Below are positions 50,934-60,307 of a stretch of DNA of 64,000 bases, one piece after another (the stretch's first letter is position 1; each line of letters begins with the position of its first letter). The position numbers and the translations under genes are program-made. The stretch is taken from contig NZ_JAIUDQ010000008.1 in NCBI RefSeq assembly GCF_020164435.1, forward strand, positions 1 to 64,000. Reading direction: 5' to 3'. The notes below the pieces were generated by a model. That model was not told where the DNA came from, did not search any database, and saw nothing but the letters and a program-made list of their open reading frames with translations. The stretch is from Phyllobacterium lublinensis. GTDB taxonomy: Bacteria > Pseudomonadota > Alphaproteobacteria > Rhizobiales > Rhizobiaceae.

Positions 50934-52703
50934 ATGACCGATACTCGTCAAATCAATGCAAATGGCAAGAGCAATGTTGGAAAAAAAGCGATGACACCTA
51001 CCGTACCGACGCCTGAAACGCTGATTTTCCGGGCACGCCGCGTGTTCTTGGCGGGCCTGCTCTATGCCGTATTGCTGAGTGCGTGCATCAGCCTTCTGCA
51101 ACTTACCGTACCCCTGTATATGTTGCAGGTCCATGACAGGGTCTTGAATTCCCGCAGCACCGATACGCTCCTTATGCTGACGATTCTGGCCGTCGGAGCG
51201 CTCATTGTTTTCGGCATACTTGAGTTCATACGCGCCCTGTCGTTTCAGGCGATGGGCAGTGCATTGGTTCGCCGGCTCAACCTTCCGGTGCTGACCGCCG
51301 CAGTCCAGGCGTCTGTTGACCAGGGTCTTCCGAAGGCAACTCAATCCCTGCGTGACCTGTCCGAATTGCGCACGTTCCTGACGTCATCGGCTGTAAGCGC
51401 TCCGCTCGATGCGGCATGGTCCCCGATATTCCTCACGGTGCTGTTCCTTATGCATCCGGTCCTGGGGATCATTGGTGTCATCGCTGTGATCGTTCTGGTG
51501 TGCTGCGGGGTGATCACCGACCTTTTGACGCGCAGCCTGCTGAAGGACGCGAATCAGGCGAATGTCGAAGCCATTTCGAAAATCGGCTCAACACTGCGGC
51601 ACGCCGAAGCGATCGAGGCCATGGGCATGCTGCCAGCCTTGGCCAGGCGCTGGCGTGCCTTGCAGATGAATGCGCTGGACCTGCTTGACCTGGGCGGTGG
51701 CAGAAGCCGTGCTATGACATCCATTGCCCGCACGCTGCGCTTCATGGTGCAAGTTGCAAGTCTTGGCGCGGGGACGCTGCTGGCGATGGAGCAGGAAATC
51801 ACGCCGGGCGCGATGATCGCGACAAGCATCATCATTGGCCGCCTGCTGATGCCTTTCGATCATATCGTCGAGACCTGGCGTCAGTGGGTGCTGGCGATCG
51901 GCAATTGGCAGCGAATTCAGGCGCTGCTCGCGCAAAACCTTGCCGTGCGCCAGACCATGCCGACGCCCAGACCACATGGCGACCTGATCGTCGACAGGCT
52001 GGTTTACGCGGCGCCGGGTGTCGAAATGCCGATTATCAAAGGCATTTCATTCACTTTGTCACCGGGTGAAGTACTCGGGATCGTTGGTCCTTCGGCGGCT
52101 GGCAAATCGACGCTGGCCCGTTTGATGATCGGGATTGTCAAGCCGACATCCGGCGGTGTTTTTCTCGATGGCAACAATGTCTACCTGTGGGAGCGGGGTT
52201 CTTTCGGAGAAATTGCCGGCTATCTGCCGCAATCCGTGGCGCTGCTTGAGGGCACCATCAAGGACAACATCGCCCGCATGGGCGACAGTGATCCGCACCG
52301 TGTCCTTGAAGCGGCGCGACTTGCGGATGTCCACGAGATGATCGGACGGCTGCCTTTGGGTTACGACACGCCGGTTGGTGATGGGCGGCTCACTCTGTCG
52401 GGTGGCCAGCGTCAGCGCATCGGTCTGGCGCGTTGCCTCTACAATCGCCCGCGCCTGATCGTTCTCGATGAGCCGAACGCGAATCTTGATGCAGTCGGCG
52501 AGCGTGCCTTGATGCGTGCCATAGAACAGGCCAGGGACGACGGGGCAATCGTAATCATGATTGCCCATCGCCCGACCATCATGCAGGTGGCCGACAAGCT
52601 GCTTGTCCTTGAGAATGGCCGTATCACCCAGTTCGGCCCGCGGACCGACGTGGTTGCGTCCATCACACCAAATGCCCCGAAAATGGGAGCGACAGGATCA
52701 TGA
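50934..52703 (+). CDS. Type I secretion ABC transporter (PrtD/HasD type)
   Basis: A 589-residue half-transporter with a six-helix membrane domain (VFLAGLLYAVLLSACISLLQLTVPLYMLQVHDRVLNSRSTDTLLML is diagnostic for the PrtD group) and a C-terminal ATPase: Walker A GPSAAGKSTLAR, Q-loop YLPQSVALLEGTIKDNIAR, signature LSGGQRQRIGLARCL, Walker B RLIVLDEPNANLD. No N-terminal peptidase domain, as expected for exporters of RTX proteins with a C-terminal signal. The RTX protein at 54412 is the evident cargo. The outer-membrane TolC partner is not in the window. Overlaps the next gene (ATGA). Confidence 0.93.
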   Translation: MTDTRQINANGKSNVGKKAMTPTVPTPETLIFRARRVFLAGLLYAVLLSACISLLQLTVPLYMLQVHDRVLNSRSTDTLLMLTILAVGALIVFGILEFIRALSFQAMGSALVRRLNLPVLTAAVQASVDQGLPKATQSLRDLSELRTFLTSSAVSAPLDAAWSPIFLTVLFLMHPVLGIIGVIAVIVLVCCGVITDLLTRSLLKDANQANVEAISKIGSTLRHAEAIEAMGMLPALARRWRALQMNALDLLDLGGGRSRAMTSIARTLRFMVQVASLGAGTLLAMEQEITPGAMIATSIIIGRLLMPFDHIVETWRQWVLAIGNWQRIQALLAQNLAVRQTMPTPRPHGDLIVDRLVYAAPGVEMPIIKGISFTLSPGEVLGIVGPSAAGKSTLARLMIGIVKPTSGGVFLDGNNVYLWERGSFGEIAGYLPQSVALLEGTIKDNIARMGDSDPHRVLEAARLADVHEMIGRLPLGYDTPVGDGRLTLSGGQRQRIGLARCLYNRPRLIVLDEPNANLDAVGERALMRAIEQARDDGAIVIMIAHRPTIMQVADKLLVLENGRITQFGPRTDVVASITPNAPKMGATGS

Positions 52704-54118
52704 CCGGTAAAACCAATCTGCCCAAACGCGTCACGCAACTTCTGGCTCCCCGCGCCATGTCGATGGGCGAGCACTTGCCGACCAAATTTGGAACCGTGCG
52801 CCCCGAATGGGTCAACGATCTTGAGCGGGAGGATGAACGCTCTCCATTGCGCCGGCTCGTCATTGCCGGGATCACCACAATCGGGCTGGCGTTTGGCGGG
52901 TTCTTTGGCTGGGCCTACTCGGCGGAGCTTGGGAGTGCGGCCGTCGCACTTGGTACCGTGATCGTCGATTCGAAACGGAAGACCGTCAGCCATCTTGAGG
53001 GTGGCATCCTTGATCGCCTCCTGGTGCAGGAGGGCGATGAAGTGACGGTGGGTCAGCCACTGATTCGGTTGGACGACACGCGCGCCCGCTCCGAACTGCA
53101 ATCGCTGCAGAGCCGGCGTGTTGGCCTGATCGCCAAACTGGCACGTCTGCGCACCGAGCAGGCCGGTGAAAAAGAGATCAAGTTTCCAGAAGATTTTGGT
53201 GAGCTTGGAAATATTTCCGCAGAAAGTGCAATCAAGGCGGAGCAGATATTCTTTCAAAAGCGCTACGCACAGAAGTTAAGCCGTATCGATATCCAACAAA
53301 AGACTATCGAACAATACACGGAACAGGCCAAGTCATCGGAAGCGCAGATCGCTGCGACCGATCGCCAGATCGAATTGATCACAGAGCAACGCAATGCCAT
53401 CGCGGGGCTTGTGAAGAAGGGCTTCGCCCAAAAATCGAAGCTGACGGAACTCGATACCAGGCTCAGTGAGCTTGCTGGCGACCGCGGGGAGTATGCGGGC
53501 GACAAGGCGAAGGCCGAGCAGGCGAAGGCTGGAGCGGAATTTTCGTTGACGGGCATCGAGAGCGATCTGCAATCGGAGATCGCAGGCGAAATAACCTCCG
53601 CCCAGGTCGAGCTGGCGGATGCGGAGGAGCGGATCGTTGCCGCCAAGGACGTGATGCGACGGGTCGAGATCAGGTCGCCGCAGGCCGGTATTGTCGCCAA
53701 TATTCGCCTGCGTACCCCAGGAGGTGTCGTGGCGGCCGGCGAACCCATTCTGGACATAGTGCCCGAGAATGAACCCATGGTCGTGGAAATGAAGATCAGT
53801 CCGCGCGATGTTGACAGTGTCGCCGTGGGGTCTCCTGCCCAGGTTCGGCTTACCGCCTATAACCAGCGATCGCTGACGCCTCTTGAGGGCAAGGTCATCT
53901 ATATCGCTGCCGATCAAGTCATCGATGAAAAGAATGACACGCCCTACTTCGTGGCGCGTGCGGAAATCGAGCCCAAGGCGCTTGCTGACAACCCCACGGT
54001 AAAACTTTATCCGGGTATGCCCGCCGAAGTCCTGATCGTCCACAAGGCCCGCAAGGCAATCGAGTATATCATGTCCCCCATATCGGACAGCTTTAATCGA
54101 GCCTTCAGGGAGGATTAA
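52700..54118 (+). CDS. Type I secretion membrane fusion protein (HlyD/PrtE type)
   Basis: A 472-residue adaptor with one helix near residue 60 (LVIAGITTIGLAFGGFFGWAYSA), a lipoyl half-motif GTVIVDSKRKTVSHLEGGILDRLLVQEGDEVTVGQPLIRLDD, a long coiled-coil hairpin (about 120-320, with TDRQIELITEQRNAIAGLVKKGF) and the second lipoyl/beta-barrel part RSPQAGIVANIRLRTPGGVV to PGMPAEVLIV. It links the inner-membrane ATPase to TolC. The cytoplasmic N-tail of about 50 residues is longer than in E. coli HlyD. Confidence 0.93.
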   Translation: MTGKTNLPKRVTQLLAPRAMSMGEHLPTKFGTVRPEWVNDLEREDERSPLRRLVIAGITTIGLAFGGFFGWAYSAELGSAAVALGTVIVDSKRKTVSHLEGGILDRLLVQEGDEVTVGQPLIRLDDTRARSELQSLQSRRVGLIAKLARLRTEQAGEKEIKFPEDFGELGNISAESAIKAEQIFFQKRYAQKLSRIDIQQKTIEQYTEQAKSSEAQIAATDRQIELITEQRNAIAGLVKKGFAQKSKLTELDTRLSELAGDRGEYAGDKAKAEQAKAGAEFSLTGIESDLQSEIAGEITSAQVELADAEERIVAAKDVMRRVEIRSPQAGIVANIRLRTPGGVVAAGEPILDIVPENEPMVVEMKISPRDVDSVAVGSPAQVRLTAYNQRSLTPLEGKVIYIAADQVIDEKNDTPYFVARAEIEPKALADNPTVKLYPGMPAEVLIVHKARKAIEYIMSPISDSFNRAFRED

Positions 54119-54411
54119 GGGGAAAAATGAAGCAAAACAGGCAATACATGGCGGTATTTCAAATTTTGAAATAAATTACTACTAATAAAATGTTATAAAT
54201 GAATTATTGTTATTCTAATCATTAATTATATCACGAACGTTTAATTGCTGTAATACATGGTTGTAATAATTTGTTACTATGGAATGCCACATTTATATTC
54301 TTAGTTTGGGTTGCATTTCGATTTGTTGCAACGCACAATCGTCAAGGCATCGATCGTCGGAGCAGTTCCGGCAATTTGTAGACTCATAAAGCAGGACAGA
54401 AGGAGAAGCAG
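54119..54411. promoter_or_regulatory. AT-rich gap upstream of the RTX gene
   Basis: About 290 bases of markedly AT-rich DNA (54120-54330) between the membrane fusion gene and the RTX gene. Open frames are absent. It probably holds a separate strong promoter for the RTX gene. GGAGAAG lies before ATG 54412. Confidence 0.5.
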
Positions 54412-55071
54412 ATGGCCACTTTAGAAGGCGGCGCCTACGACGACGTTTTGTTTGGCTCGCGTTTTGATGATTTCATCCGCGCCCATGGCGGTGATGATAT
54501 TGTCTTTGGTGGGAAAGGCGATGACACGATATTCGGGGATGATGGTAATGATCTGTTGTTCGGCGGACAGGGCGATGATTCCCTTTTCGGCGGCAATGGT
54601 TCTGACATCCTCTTCGGAGAGCAAGGCTCAGATGTGCTGAGCGGCGGCGATGGAAGTGACGTCCTGTTTGGCGGTCAAGGAGATGACGTTCTCCAGGGCG
54701 GTGCCGGATCTGACGTTCTGTTCGGCGATGCTGGAAGCGACGTGCTTCTTGGCGGTGCCGGCAACGACTTCCTCTCGGGCGGCGCGGGCGATGACGTACT
54801 TATCGGCGGTGCCGGCAATGACGTATTCCTGTTCAACGGCGGCGGCGGTAACGACGTCGTGCTCGATTTTACCCCTGGTGAAGACATCCTCCAGATCTCC
54901 AGCGGTATCAACGGTCAGGACATTCATTCTGCTGATGACCTGGCGGACCGTATCACACAGGTTGGCGACAACGTTGTTGTCGATCTCGGCCATGGCGATT
55001 CCGTCACGCTCGTTGGCGTCAGCGCCGACGATGTCACCAGCCATCTGAACGACTATTTCACCGTTCATTGA
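54412..55071 (+). CDS. Small secreted RTX calcium-binding repeat protein
   Basis: A 219-residue, very acidic protein. Residues about 5-145 are some 14 consecutive nonapeptide repeats of the GGxGxDxLx kind (GGKGDDTIFGDDGNDLLFGG and so on), which fold into a calcium-loaded beta roll. Residues 145-219 form the C-terminal export signal region (DVVLDFTPGEDILQIS to DYFTVH). There is no enzymatic or binding domain and no Sec signal peptide, so the product is nearly only repeats plus signal. It is preceded by its exporter genes and followed by a terminator. Likely role: a surface or matrix layer subunit or adhesin (inference). Confidence 0.9.
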   Translation: MATLEGGAYDDVLFGSRFDDFIRAHGGDDIVFGGKGDDTIFGDDGNDLLFGGQGDDSLFGGNGSDILFGEQGSDVLSGGDGSDVLFGGQGDDVLQGGAGSDVLFGDAGSDVLLGGAGNDFLSGGAGDDVLIGGAGNDVFLFNGGGGNDVVLDFTPGEDILQISSGINGQDIHSADDLADRITQVGDNVVVDLGHGDSVTLVGVSADDVTSHLNDYFTVH

Positions 55072-55082
55072 TAGCGATTATG

Positions 55083-55117
55083 GCGTGCCCGGCCTTGCGG
55101 CTGGGCACGCTTTTCTT
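55083..55117 (+). terminator. Rho-independent terminator after the RTX gene
   Basis: GCGTGCCC (55083-55090) pairs with GGGCACGC (55103-55110), extended inside by GGCC/GGCT-like pairs, and TTTTCTT follows. It isolates the RTX gene from the glycosyltransferase operon starting at 55143. Confidence 0.88.
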
Positions 55118-55142
55118 CCGATGTGAATGAAAGGGTAACGTA

Positions 55143-57404
55143 TTGAGCCTAGACCATTCGACGGAGTTTGCAGGCGACACGGAGAGCATTTCGATCTCCC
55201 GTCTCTGTGCGGATGTTGCCGTTGTGATTTGGGATATTCCTGGCACAACCCGAACCTCGACAAAATGTACACTGGCAGCGCAAGAGGTACCCGTACCGCT
55301 CGTCAGTTTGAACATTCCCCTTGAGTCTGGCGGTCAGCGGGTCCTTTGGGTCATGCGAACCAGGGACAATCCCATTCATCTTACTCTGTCAGCCGGGGCG
55401 CTCGGTCCTACTGAACAGGTCACGCTATATCCAGCGGCTGAACTTGCTTCCTTCGATGTTGAGAGCGCTGTCGCCAATCTGACGGCGGCGGGTCACGTCA
55501 AGCTGCTCAACAATCTTCTGGGCACCTGGCGCAGCACCTTTCGTCTGTCGCAGAACCAGATTTTTGCCAGTGCCGCCCGTGAGGTTACGTTGGCTCTGAC
55601 GCCGGAGCCGCGACCTGTTCGCTTCTGCGGTCAGCCGATCGACGGGCAGCACCTCCTTGAAACGGCGATCGACGCCGAACTTGGCGACGTGACCGCGATC
55701 TACGCTGTTACTGCGAATTCCGTTACGGTTCTGCCTACCAAATTCGTCATCAGCAATCAGCCCAAGAAGGCCTGGCAATCATGCCACTTGCTTGTCGAGT
55801 CGGTAAGACCGCTGCCGCCCTCTTTCCATCTCGTCCTGTCTGGCAAGAATGGTATTGCTATCCGCAAACTAGCCGACAGTGACGGGCAGCCAATTGAATT
55901 CCAGAGATGGTGGGCTCAGCGTCAAGGCGACGCGGAATTGCGTGAGTTTCTCGTGCGGCAACTGGCGCAAGTGCCAGGTGCTGGCCCTGCCACCGCCATC
56001 GACATGCAGATGCGTTCGCCGCTTGCAGCCCGACAAATTGCGAAATCGTCAGCGCACCCGGCCGCGGAAATCGATCTTGCGCTTGCACTCGATGGAGGTC
56101 AGCTTGTGGGCGGCTGGACCCATGATCCGTCGTCCATGCTGTCTGGAATAGAATACCTTTCCGAGAACGGAAGCGCGTTGCCGCTGCAGCCAAATTTCTA
56201 CAAGTTTCCGGGCAAGACCGGTGAGCGGGAGGATGGACTTGGCGCTGACGTGACCGGTTTTGTTGCCTGGCTTCCGCAGAGCAAGAACCTTGGTCCATTG
56301 CTGCAGCCGCGCTTTCAGATGCGGCTCGTGTCTGGCGCAACGACAATGCTGGTGCCGCAATTGCAGCCCTTCGAGCCTTCGGCGCAGCGTAATCGCATAT
56401 TGCGGGCTGTGCCTCCGCAGCATGCGCGGCACCAGGTCTTCGATAGCATATTGGCGCCGGCCTTGAGGGAGGTGGAGCACAAGCTCGGTCAAACCGTCCG
56501 GATTGCGGATGTCAAGGAATATGGCGTCATGCCCCGGACACCACTGGCGTCGATCGTGATTCCGCTTTACCGCAACCTCGACTTTCTGCGTTTTCAGCTT
56601 TCCGCGATGGCAACTGATCCGTGGCTTGTTGAGAATGTCGAGATCATTTTCGTACTTGATTCTCCTGAAATTCAGGATGACACGGAACATCTGCTCGGTG
56701 GCCTGCACATCCTTCACGATCTTCCCATGAAGCTTGCCACCATGAACCGCAACAGCGGATATGCGCGTGCATGTAATGCAGGCGCTAGCCTCGCCAGTGG
56801 TACTGTCCTGGTCATGCTGAACTCAGACGTAGTGCCATGCCGGGCTGGCTGGTTGGGTGATTTGATTCAGCCGCTGCTTGAGCAGAAAAAGTTGGGCGCA
56901 ATCGGACCAAAGCTTCTGTTCGAGGATGGTTCGCTTCAGCATGCAGGTCTCTATTTTGCACGGGACCAGCGCGGGGTTTGGCTCAACCATCATTTCTACA
57001 AAGGCATGCCGGGCGATTACGCACCGGCTCAAGTCGCACGCAGCGTGCCCGGAGTAACAGGTGCATGCCTCGTTACCCGTAAGGACATTTACGATCTCGT
57101 CGGCGGATTCACGGACGATTATGTGATCGGGGATTACGAAGACAGCGATCTGTGCCTCAAAATCCGCCAGATTGGATTCCACATTGCCTACGAGCCAAGT
57201 GTATCACTGTATCACTTTGAGCGGCGGTCTATCCGCCGCAGCGCCGACTACATGCGAGGATTGGCAAGCCAATACAATGCGTGGCTCCATACGAAGCGCT
57301 GGAACGACGATATTACCGAATTGATGACGAGCTATCTCGACGAAGTGGTGGACGACACCATCGCTCCCTTTGTCGTTGAAAAATCTGAAAGGAGCGCCGC
57401 TTGA
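55143..57404 (+). CDS. Large glycosyltransferase with C-terminal GT2 domain
   Basis: A 753-residue protein. The first 460 residues are unassigned, except a segment near residues 305-380 (LALDGGQLVGGWTHDPSSMLSG to GFVAWLP) that resembles the GW-x-x-DP module of the two proteins at 59516 and 60308. The GT2 domain starts near 467 (LASIVIPLYRNLDFLRFQLSAM), with the metal/UDP site VLVMLNSDVVPCRAGWLG, then GAIGPKLLFEDGSLQHAGLYF and IGDYEDSDLCLKIRQIG. This is the rhamnosyl/GlcNAc-type GT2 layout. TTG 55143 is the best start available, after GAAAGGG. First gene of a seven-gene plus-strand operon with overlapping or short gaps. Confidence 0.83.
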   Translation: MSLDHSTEFAGDTESISISRLCADVAVVIWDIPGTTRTSTKCTLAAQEVPVPLVSLNIPLESGGQRVLWVMRTRDNPIHLTLSAGALGPTEQVTLYPAAELASFDVESAVANLTAAGHVKLLNNLLGTWRSTFRLSQNQIFASAAREVTLALTPEPRPVRFCGQPIDGQHLLETAIDAELGDVTAIYAVTANSVTVLPTKFVISNQPKKAWQSCHLLVESVRPLPPSFHLVLSGKNGIAIRKLADSDGQPIEFQRWWAQRQGDAELREFLVRQLAQVPGAGPATAIDMQMRSPLAARQIAKSSAHPAAEIDLALALDGGQLVGGWTHDPSSMLSGIEYLSENGSALPLQPNFYKFPGKTGEREDGLGADVTGFVAWLPQSKNLGPLLQPRFQMRLVSGATTMLVPQLQPFEPSAQRNRILRAVPPQHARHQVFDSILAPALREVEHKLGQTVRIADVKEYGVMPRTPLASIVIPLYRNLDFLRFQLSAMATDPWLVENVEIIFVLDSPEIQDDTEHLLGGLHILHDLPMKLATMNRNSGYARACNAGASLASGTVLVMLNSDVVPCRAGWLGDLIQPLLEQKKLGAIGPKLLFEDGSLQHAGLYFARDQRGVWLNHHFYKGMPGDYAPAQVARSVPGVTGACLVTRKDIYDLVGGFTDDYVIGDYEDSDLCLKIRQIGFHIAYEPSVSLYHFERRSIRRSADYMRGLASQYNAWLHTKRWNDDITELMTSYLDEVVDDTIAPFVVEKSERSAA

Positions 57405-58243
57405 CTGAGATCGTTGCACTCAAGAAAGCCGAACAAGAATTTACCCCCGGATTCAACAATGACCATGTTGAATGGTTGATGGAAGCGGTGCAGCGCAACC
57501 GGTTCCTGCCGCGGCCTGATCCGGACAGCATTTTTGTGGGCGACGGCAATTTCCAGGCGGTCGGCGCCGAATTTCTGGGCCATTTCATTCGCAAGGGCGG
57601 TGTACGGCCGGAGAGCCGTATCCTCGACATCGGCTGCGGCATCGGGCGCATGGCCGTTCCCCTTACGCAGTATATCGACCCCGCAAAAGGCAGCTATCGG
57701 GGTATTGATCCCGTGACAGGCGGCATCAACTGGTGTCAGCAGAATGTCAGCCCCTCATATCCCAATTTCGAGTTCCGGCATCTGGACATAGCCCACTCCC
57801 TTTACAATCCGAAGGGCGCAATCAACGGGCTCGAGCTCGAATTGCCGTTCGAAAGCAGGCAGTTCGACTTCATCATCATGACTTCGGTTATCACCCATCT
57901 ACCGGACGAAGAAGTGAGCGCTTATCTGCGAGAGGTGGAGCGTGTGCTTGCGCCTGGTGGCCGCTTGTTCATGACGGCATTTGTGGTGGACAAGACGGCC
58001 CAGGAAAATGCATTCAACAAGCGCGATGCGCGCCTCGGGTTTCAGCGCTATGACCAGGGTCCGTGCTGGTTCGTGCCGGAACTGCCTCCACTGGCCGCAG
58101 TCGGTTTCGATGACGGTTTTCTGGACAACGCGCTGGCACGTGCCGGCCTATCGATCACGACCAAATCATTCGGACACTGGCGCGGCATTTCTTCCGATCA
58201 CTATCAGGATCTCTTCATCGCCGAGTGCAAGGGGGGTACGTGA
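57401..58243 (+). CDS. Class I SAM-dependent methyltransferase
   Basis: A 280-residue methyltransferase: ILDIGCGIGRMAVPLTQYI is motif I; FDFIIMTSVITHLPDEEVSAYLREVERVLAPGGRLFM covers motifs II-III. Located among glycosyltransferases, so it probably methylates a sugar of the same glycan. TTG 57401 has AAAGGAG seven bases before it and overlaps the previous stop; the start ATG of the next gene overlaps its own stop (TGATG). Confidence 0.87.
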   Translation: MTEIVALKKAEQEFTPGFNNDHVEWLMEAVQRNRFLPRPDPDSIFVGDGNFQAVGAEFLGHFIRKGGVRPESRILDIGCGIGRMAVPLTQYIDPAKGSYRGIDPVTGGINWCQQNVSPSYPNFEFRHLDIAHSLYNPKGAINGLELELPFESRQFDFIIMTSVITHLPDEEVSAYLREVERVLAPGGRLFMTAFVVDKTAQENAFNKRDARLGFQRYDQGPCWFVPELPPLAAVGFDDGFLDNALARAGLSITTKSFGHWRGISSDHYQDLFIAECKGGT

Positions 58244-59505
58244 TGGCCCCCCGTGTACTGGTTGCTGCCCACAATCACCCTGCCCTGCATCCGGGCGGCA
58301 CTGAGATTTTCGCCCACGATCTGTTCCGCGCCTATCAGCGGACGGGATGCGAAGCTCTGTTTCTTGGGGCAACCAACCACATCCACCGTGAGGCGCGACC
58401 GGGGACAAGCTTTCAGAGTATCGGCACGAACGGCGATGAGATCCTGCTTTGGTCGGGTCATTTCGACCGCTTCTTCATGAGCCAGGTCGACCTCTACGGG
58501 ATTGTACCGGATATTGTCGAATTGCTGCGCGACTTCCGGCCAGACATCGTCCACCTGCACCATTTGCTGCTTCTTGGCGCCGAGTTCCCGCACATTGTCC
58601 GCCGCACCCTGCCCGAATGCAGGATTGTCATGACTTTGCATGACTATTACCCAATCTGTCACCATGACGGATTGATGGTGCGTACAACGAACAAGGAACT
58701 GTGTCACGAAGCGAGCCCGGATCGATGCCACGCCTGTTTCAAAGATATCGCCCTTGACAAGTTTGTCCTGCGCGAACGCCATTTGAAGGCCTTGCTGAGT
58801 ACGGTGGACGGTTTCGTTGCTCCGAGCGAATTCCTCAAGCAACGTTACATCGATTGGGGCCTCCCCGAGCCGTTGATCAATGTCATTCCTAACGGCCAAC
58901 CTGCTCGGGCAGTTGCCAGGAAGTCTGAAAATCCACTGCGCAAGAGGCCGGCCTTTGGCTACTTTGGTAATCTCAATCCCTGGAAAGGGACAACGGTACT
59001 GCTTGAGGCAGCCAAGCAGCTGATTGCGGAAGGCGTCGATTTCGAACTGCGTGTTCATGGAGCAGCGCCATTCCAGAGCGAAAGCTTTGTTGCCGATATC
59101 GATCGCCTCTTTGCCGAAACGTCACCCAATGTACAGCGGCGCGGCGGCTATCGCCGCGAGGACATTGCCGAGCTCCTGGCCACAGTCGATTGTGCGATTA
59201 TGCCTTCGATCTGGTGGGAGAATGCGCCTTTGGTGATCCAGGAAGCGCAGGGACAAAACTGTCCGGTAATCACGAGTAGTATTGGCGGCATGGCCGAAAT
59301 GATCGAAAACGAGACCAACGGTCTTACCGTGCCGCCGAACGATCCGCTGGCGCTGGCGGCTGCCATGCGGCGTATCGCAGAAGAACCTGAACTGCTGCAA
59401 ATTCTTTCACTTGGGGCACGCCACCCCGATACAATCGATACAACGGCGCAACGGTATCTCGATCTGATCGAGACGCTGCGGCCGCTGCGTGTCGAAGCAG
59501 CCTGA
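58243..59505 (+). CDS. Glycosyltransferase family 4 protein with Cys/His cluster
   Basis: A 420-residue GT-B enzyme: VLVAAHNHPALHPGGTEIFAHDLFRAY, DIVHLHHLLLLG, then FGYFGNLNPWKGTTVLLEAA and the donor site PSIWWENAPLVIQEAQGQNCPVITS. Between residues about 140 and 180 lies an unusual cluster: PICHHDGLMVRT, LCHEASPDRCHACF; Cys and His spaced as for metal binding. The same cluster is in the paralogue at 62560. The sugar and acceptor are unknown. GGGGGG precedes ATG 58243. Confidence 0.88.
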   Translation: MAPRVLVAAHNHPALHPGGTEIFAHDLFRAYQRTGCEALFLGATNHIHREARPGTSFQSIGTNGDEILLWSGHFDRFFMSQVDLYGIVPDIVELLRDFRPDIVHLHHLLLLGAEFPHIVRRTLPECRIVMTLHDYYPICHHDGLMVRTTNKELCHEASPDRCHACFKDIALDKFVLRERHLKALLSTVDGFVAPSEFLKQRYIDWGLPEPLINVIPNGQPARAVARKSENPLRKRPAFGYFGNLNPWKGTTVLLEAAKQLIAEGVDFELRVHGAAPFQSESFVADIDRLFAETSPNVQRRGGYRREDIAELLATVDCAIMPSIWWENAPLVIQEAQGQNCPVITSSIGGMAEMIENETNGLTVPPNDPLALAAAMRRIAEEPELLQILSLGARHPDTIDTTAQRYLDLIETLRPLRVEAA

Positions 59506-59515
59506 GAGGTACATG

Positions 59516-60289
59516 ATGTCTATTGTGACAACAGTGTCGGCACAGGCGCCCGCGAAGCCGAATGCCACGCCTGAGCAAGACAATACCAAATCCAACAAGG
59601 TCGAGCCAATGAAGGGCCGTGTCGATGCCATCGACGATGGGCGCCTTTTCGGCTGGGCCTTTGATCCCACTGCTCCGAACATGAGGCTGACCATTCGCGT
59701 TCTGCTGGATGGAAAACCCATAGCCGAAGCAATAGCGGACAAAGAGCGGCCCGACCTCAAACGAAACGGCATCGGCGATGGCGGGCATGCATTCGATGTC
59801 ATGCTGCCGCAATTTGCAGCGATCCGTGCCGGAGAACTTGTTGTCGTTGCAATCAACGGGGCAGGCGTCGAGCAGCCCCTGCGTGTACCGAAGCCCGACG
59901 AACAGGCGGCGGAAGCACTCATAGCTGCTCCCATGACGCGGATTCTCGACAAGCTTGACATGTTGATGGCCGCCCAACGACAGCTGCAGGTCAACCAGCG
60001 ATCACTGCAGAGGACTGCGCCCGTAATCGATGCCGCCAGCAACGGGCCGGCGGTCGATCTGGTTGATATCAGCGGTTCGATCGAAGGGTTGCGTGGCGAC
60101 GTCAACCAGCGCCTGACAGAGCTTGACGTTCATCTCATGCGGCTGGATGGCGTGGTGGCGAGCCTGGAGAAACGAATGGAGGCGTTTCAGAAACGGTCCA
60201 GTGGCGAAATCAAGCCCTTGTTCCTGCTGTTGTTTGTTCTGGTCGGATTTGCGGCTGGGGCGCTCGTGTCCATTTCGGTTATGCCGTAA
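59516..60289 (+). CDS. Membrane-anchored protein with GW-DP module and coiled coil
   Basis: A 257-residue protein. Residues 30-100 hold a module (MKGRVDAIDDGRLFGWAFDPTAPNMRLTIRVLLDGKPIAEAIADKERPDLKRNGIGDGGHAFDVMLP) seen elsewhere in alphaproteobacterial glycosyltransferases. A coiled-coil stretch (about 150-225) and one C-terminal helix (PLFLLLFVLVGFAAGALVSISVM) follow, so the bulk faces the cytoplasm. It might tether the operon's enzymes to the membrane (inference). ATG 59516 is chosen as GAGAGG lies six bases before. Confidence 0.7.
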   Translation: MSIVTTVSAQAPAKPNATPEQDNTKSNKVEPMKGRVDAIDDGRLFGWAFDPTAPNMRLTIRVLLDGKPIAEAIADKERPDLKRNGIGDGGHAFDVMLPQFAAIRAGELVVVAINGAGVEQPLRVPKPDEQAAEALIAAPMTRILDKLDMLMAAQRQLQVNQRSLQRTAPVIDAASNGPAVDLVDISGSIEGLRGDVNQRLTELDVHLMRLDGVVASLEKRMEAFQKRSSGEIKPLFLLLFVLVGFAAGALVSISVMP

Positions 60290-60307
60290 GGATCATGGAG
60301 CGGCCAG

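Noticed and set aside
54430..54840. Tandem DNA repeat resembling a CRISPR or satellite array
   Set aside because: The periodicity is that of 27-base codon blocks for RTX nonapeptides, in frame and diverged, so it is coding repeat.
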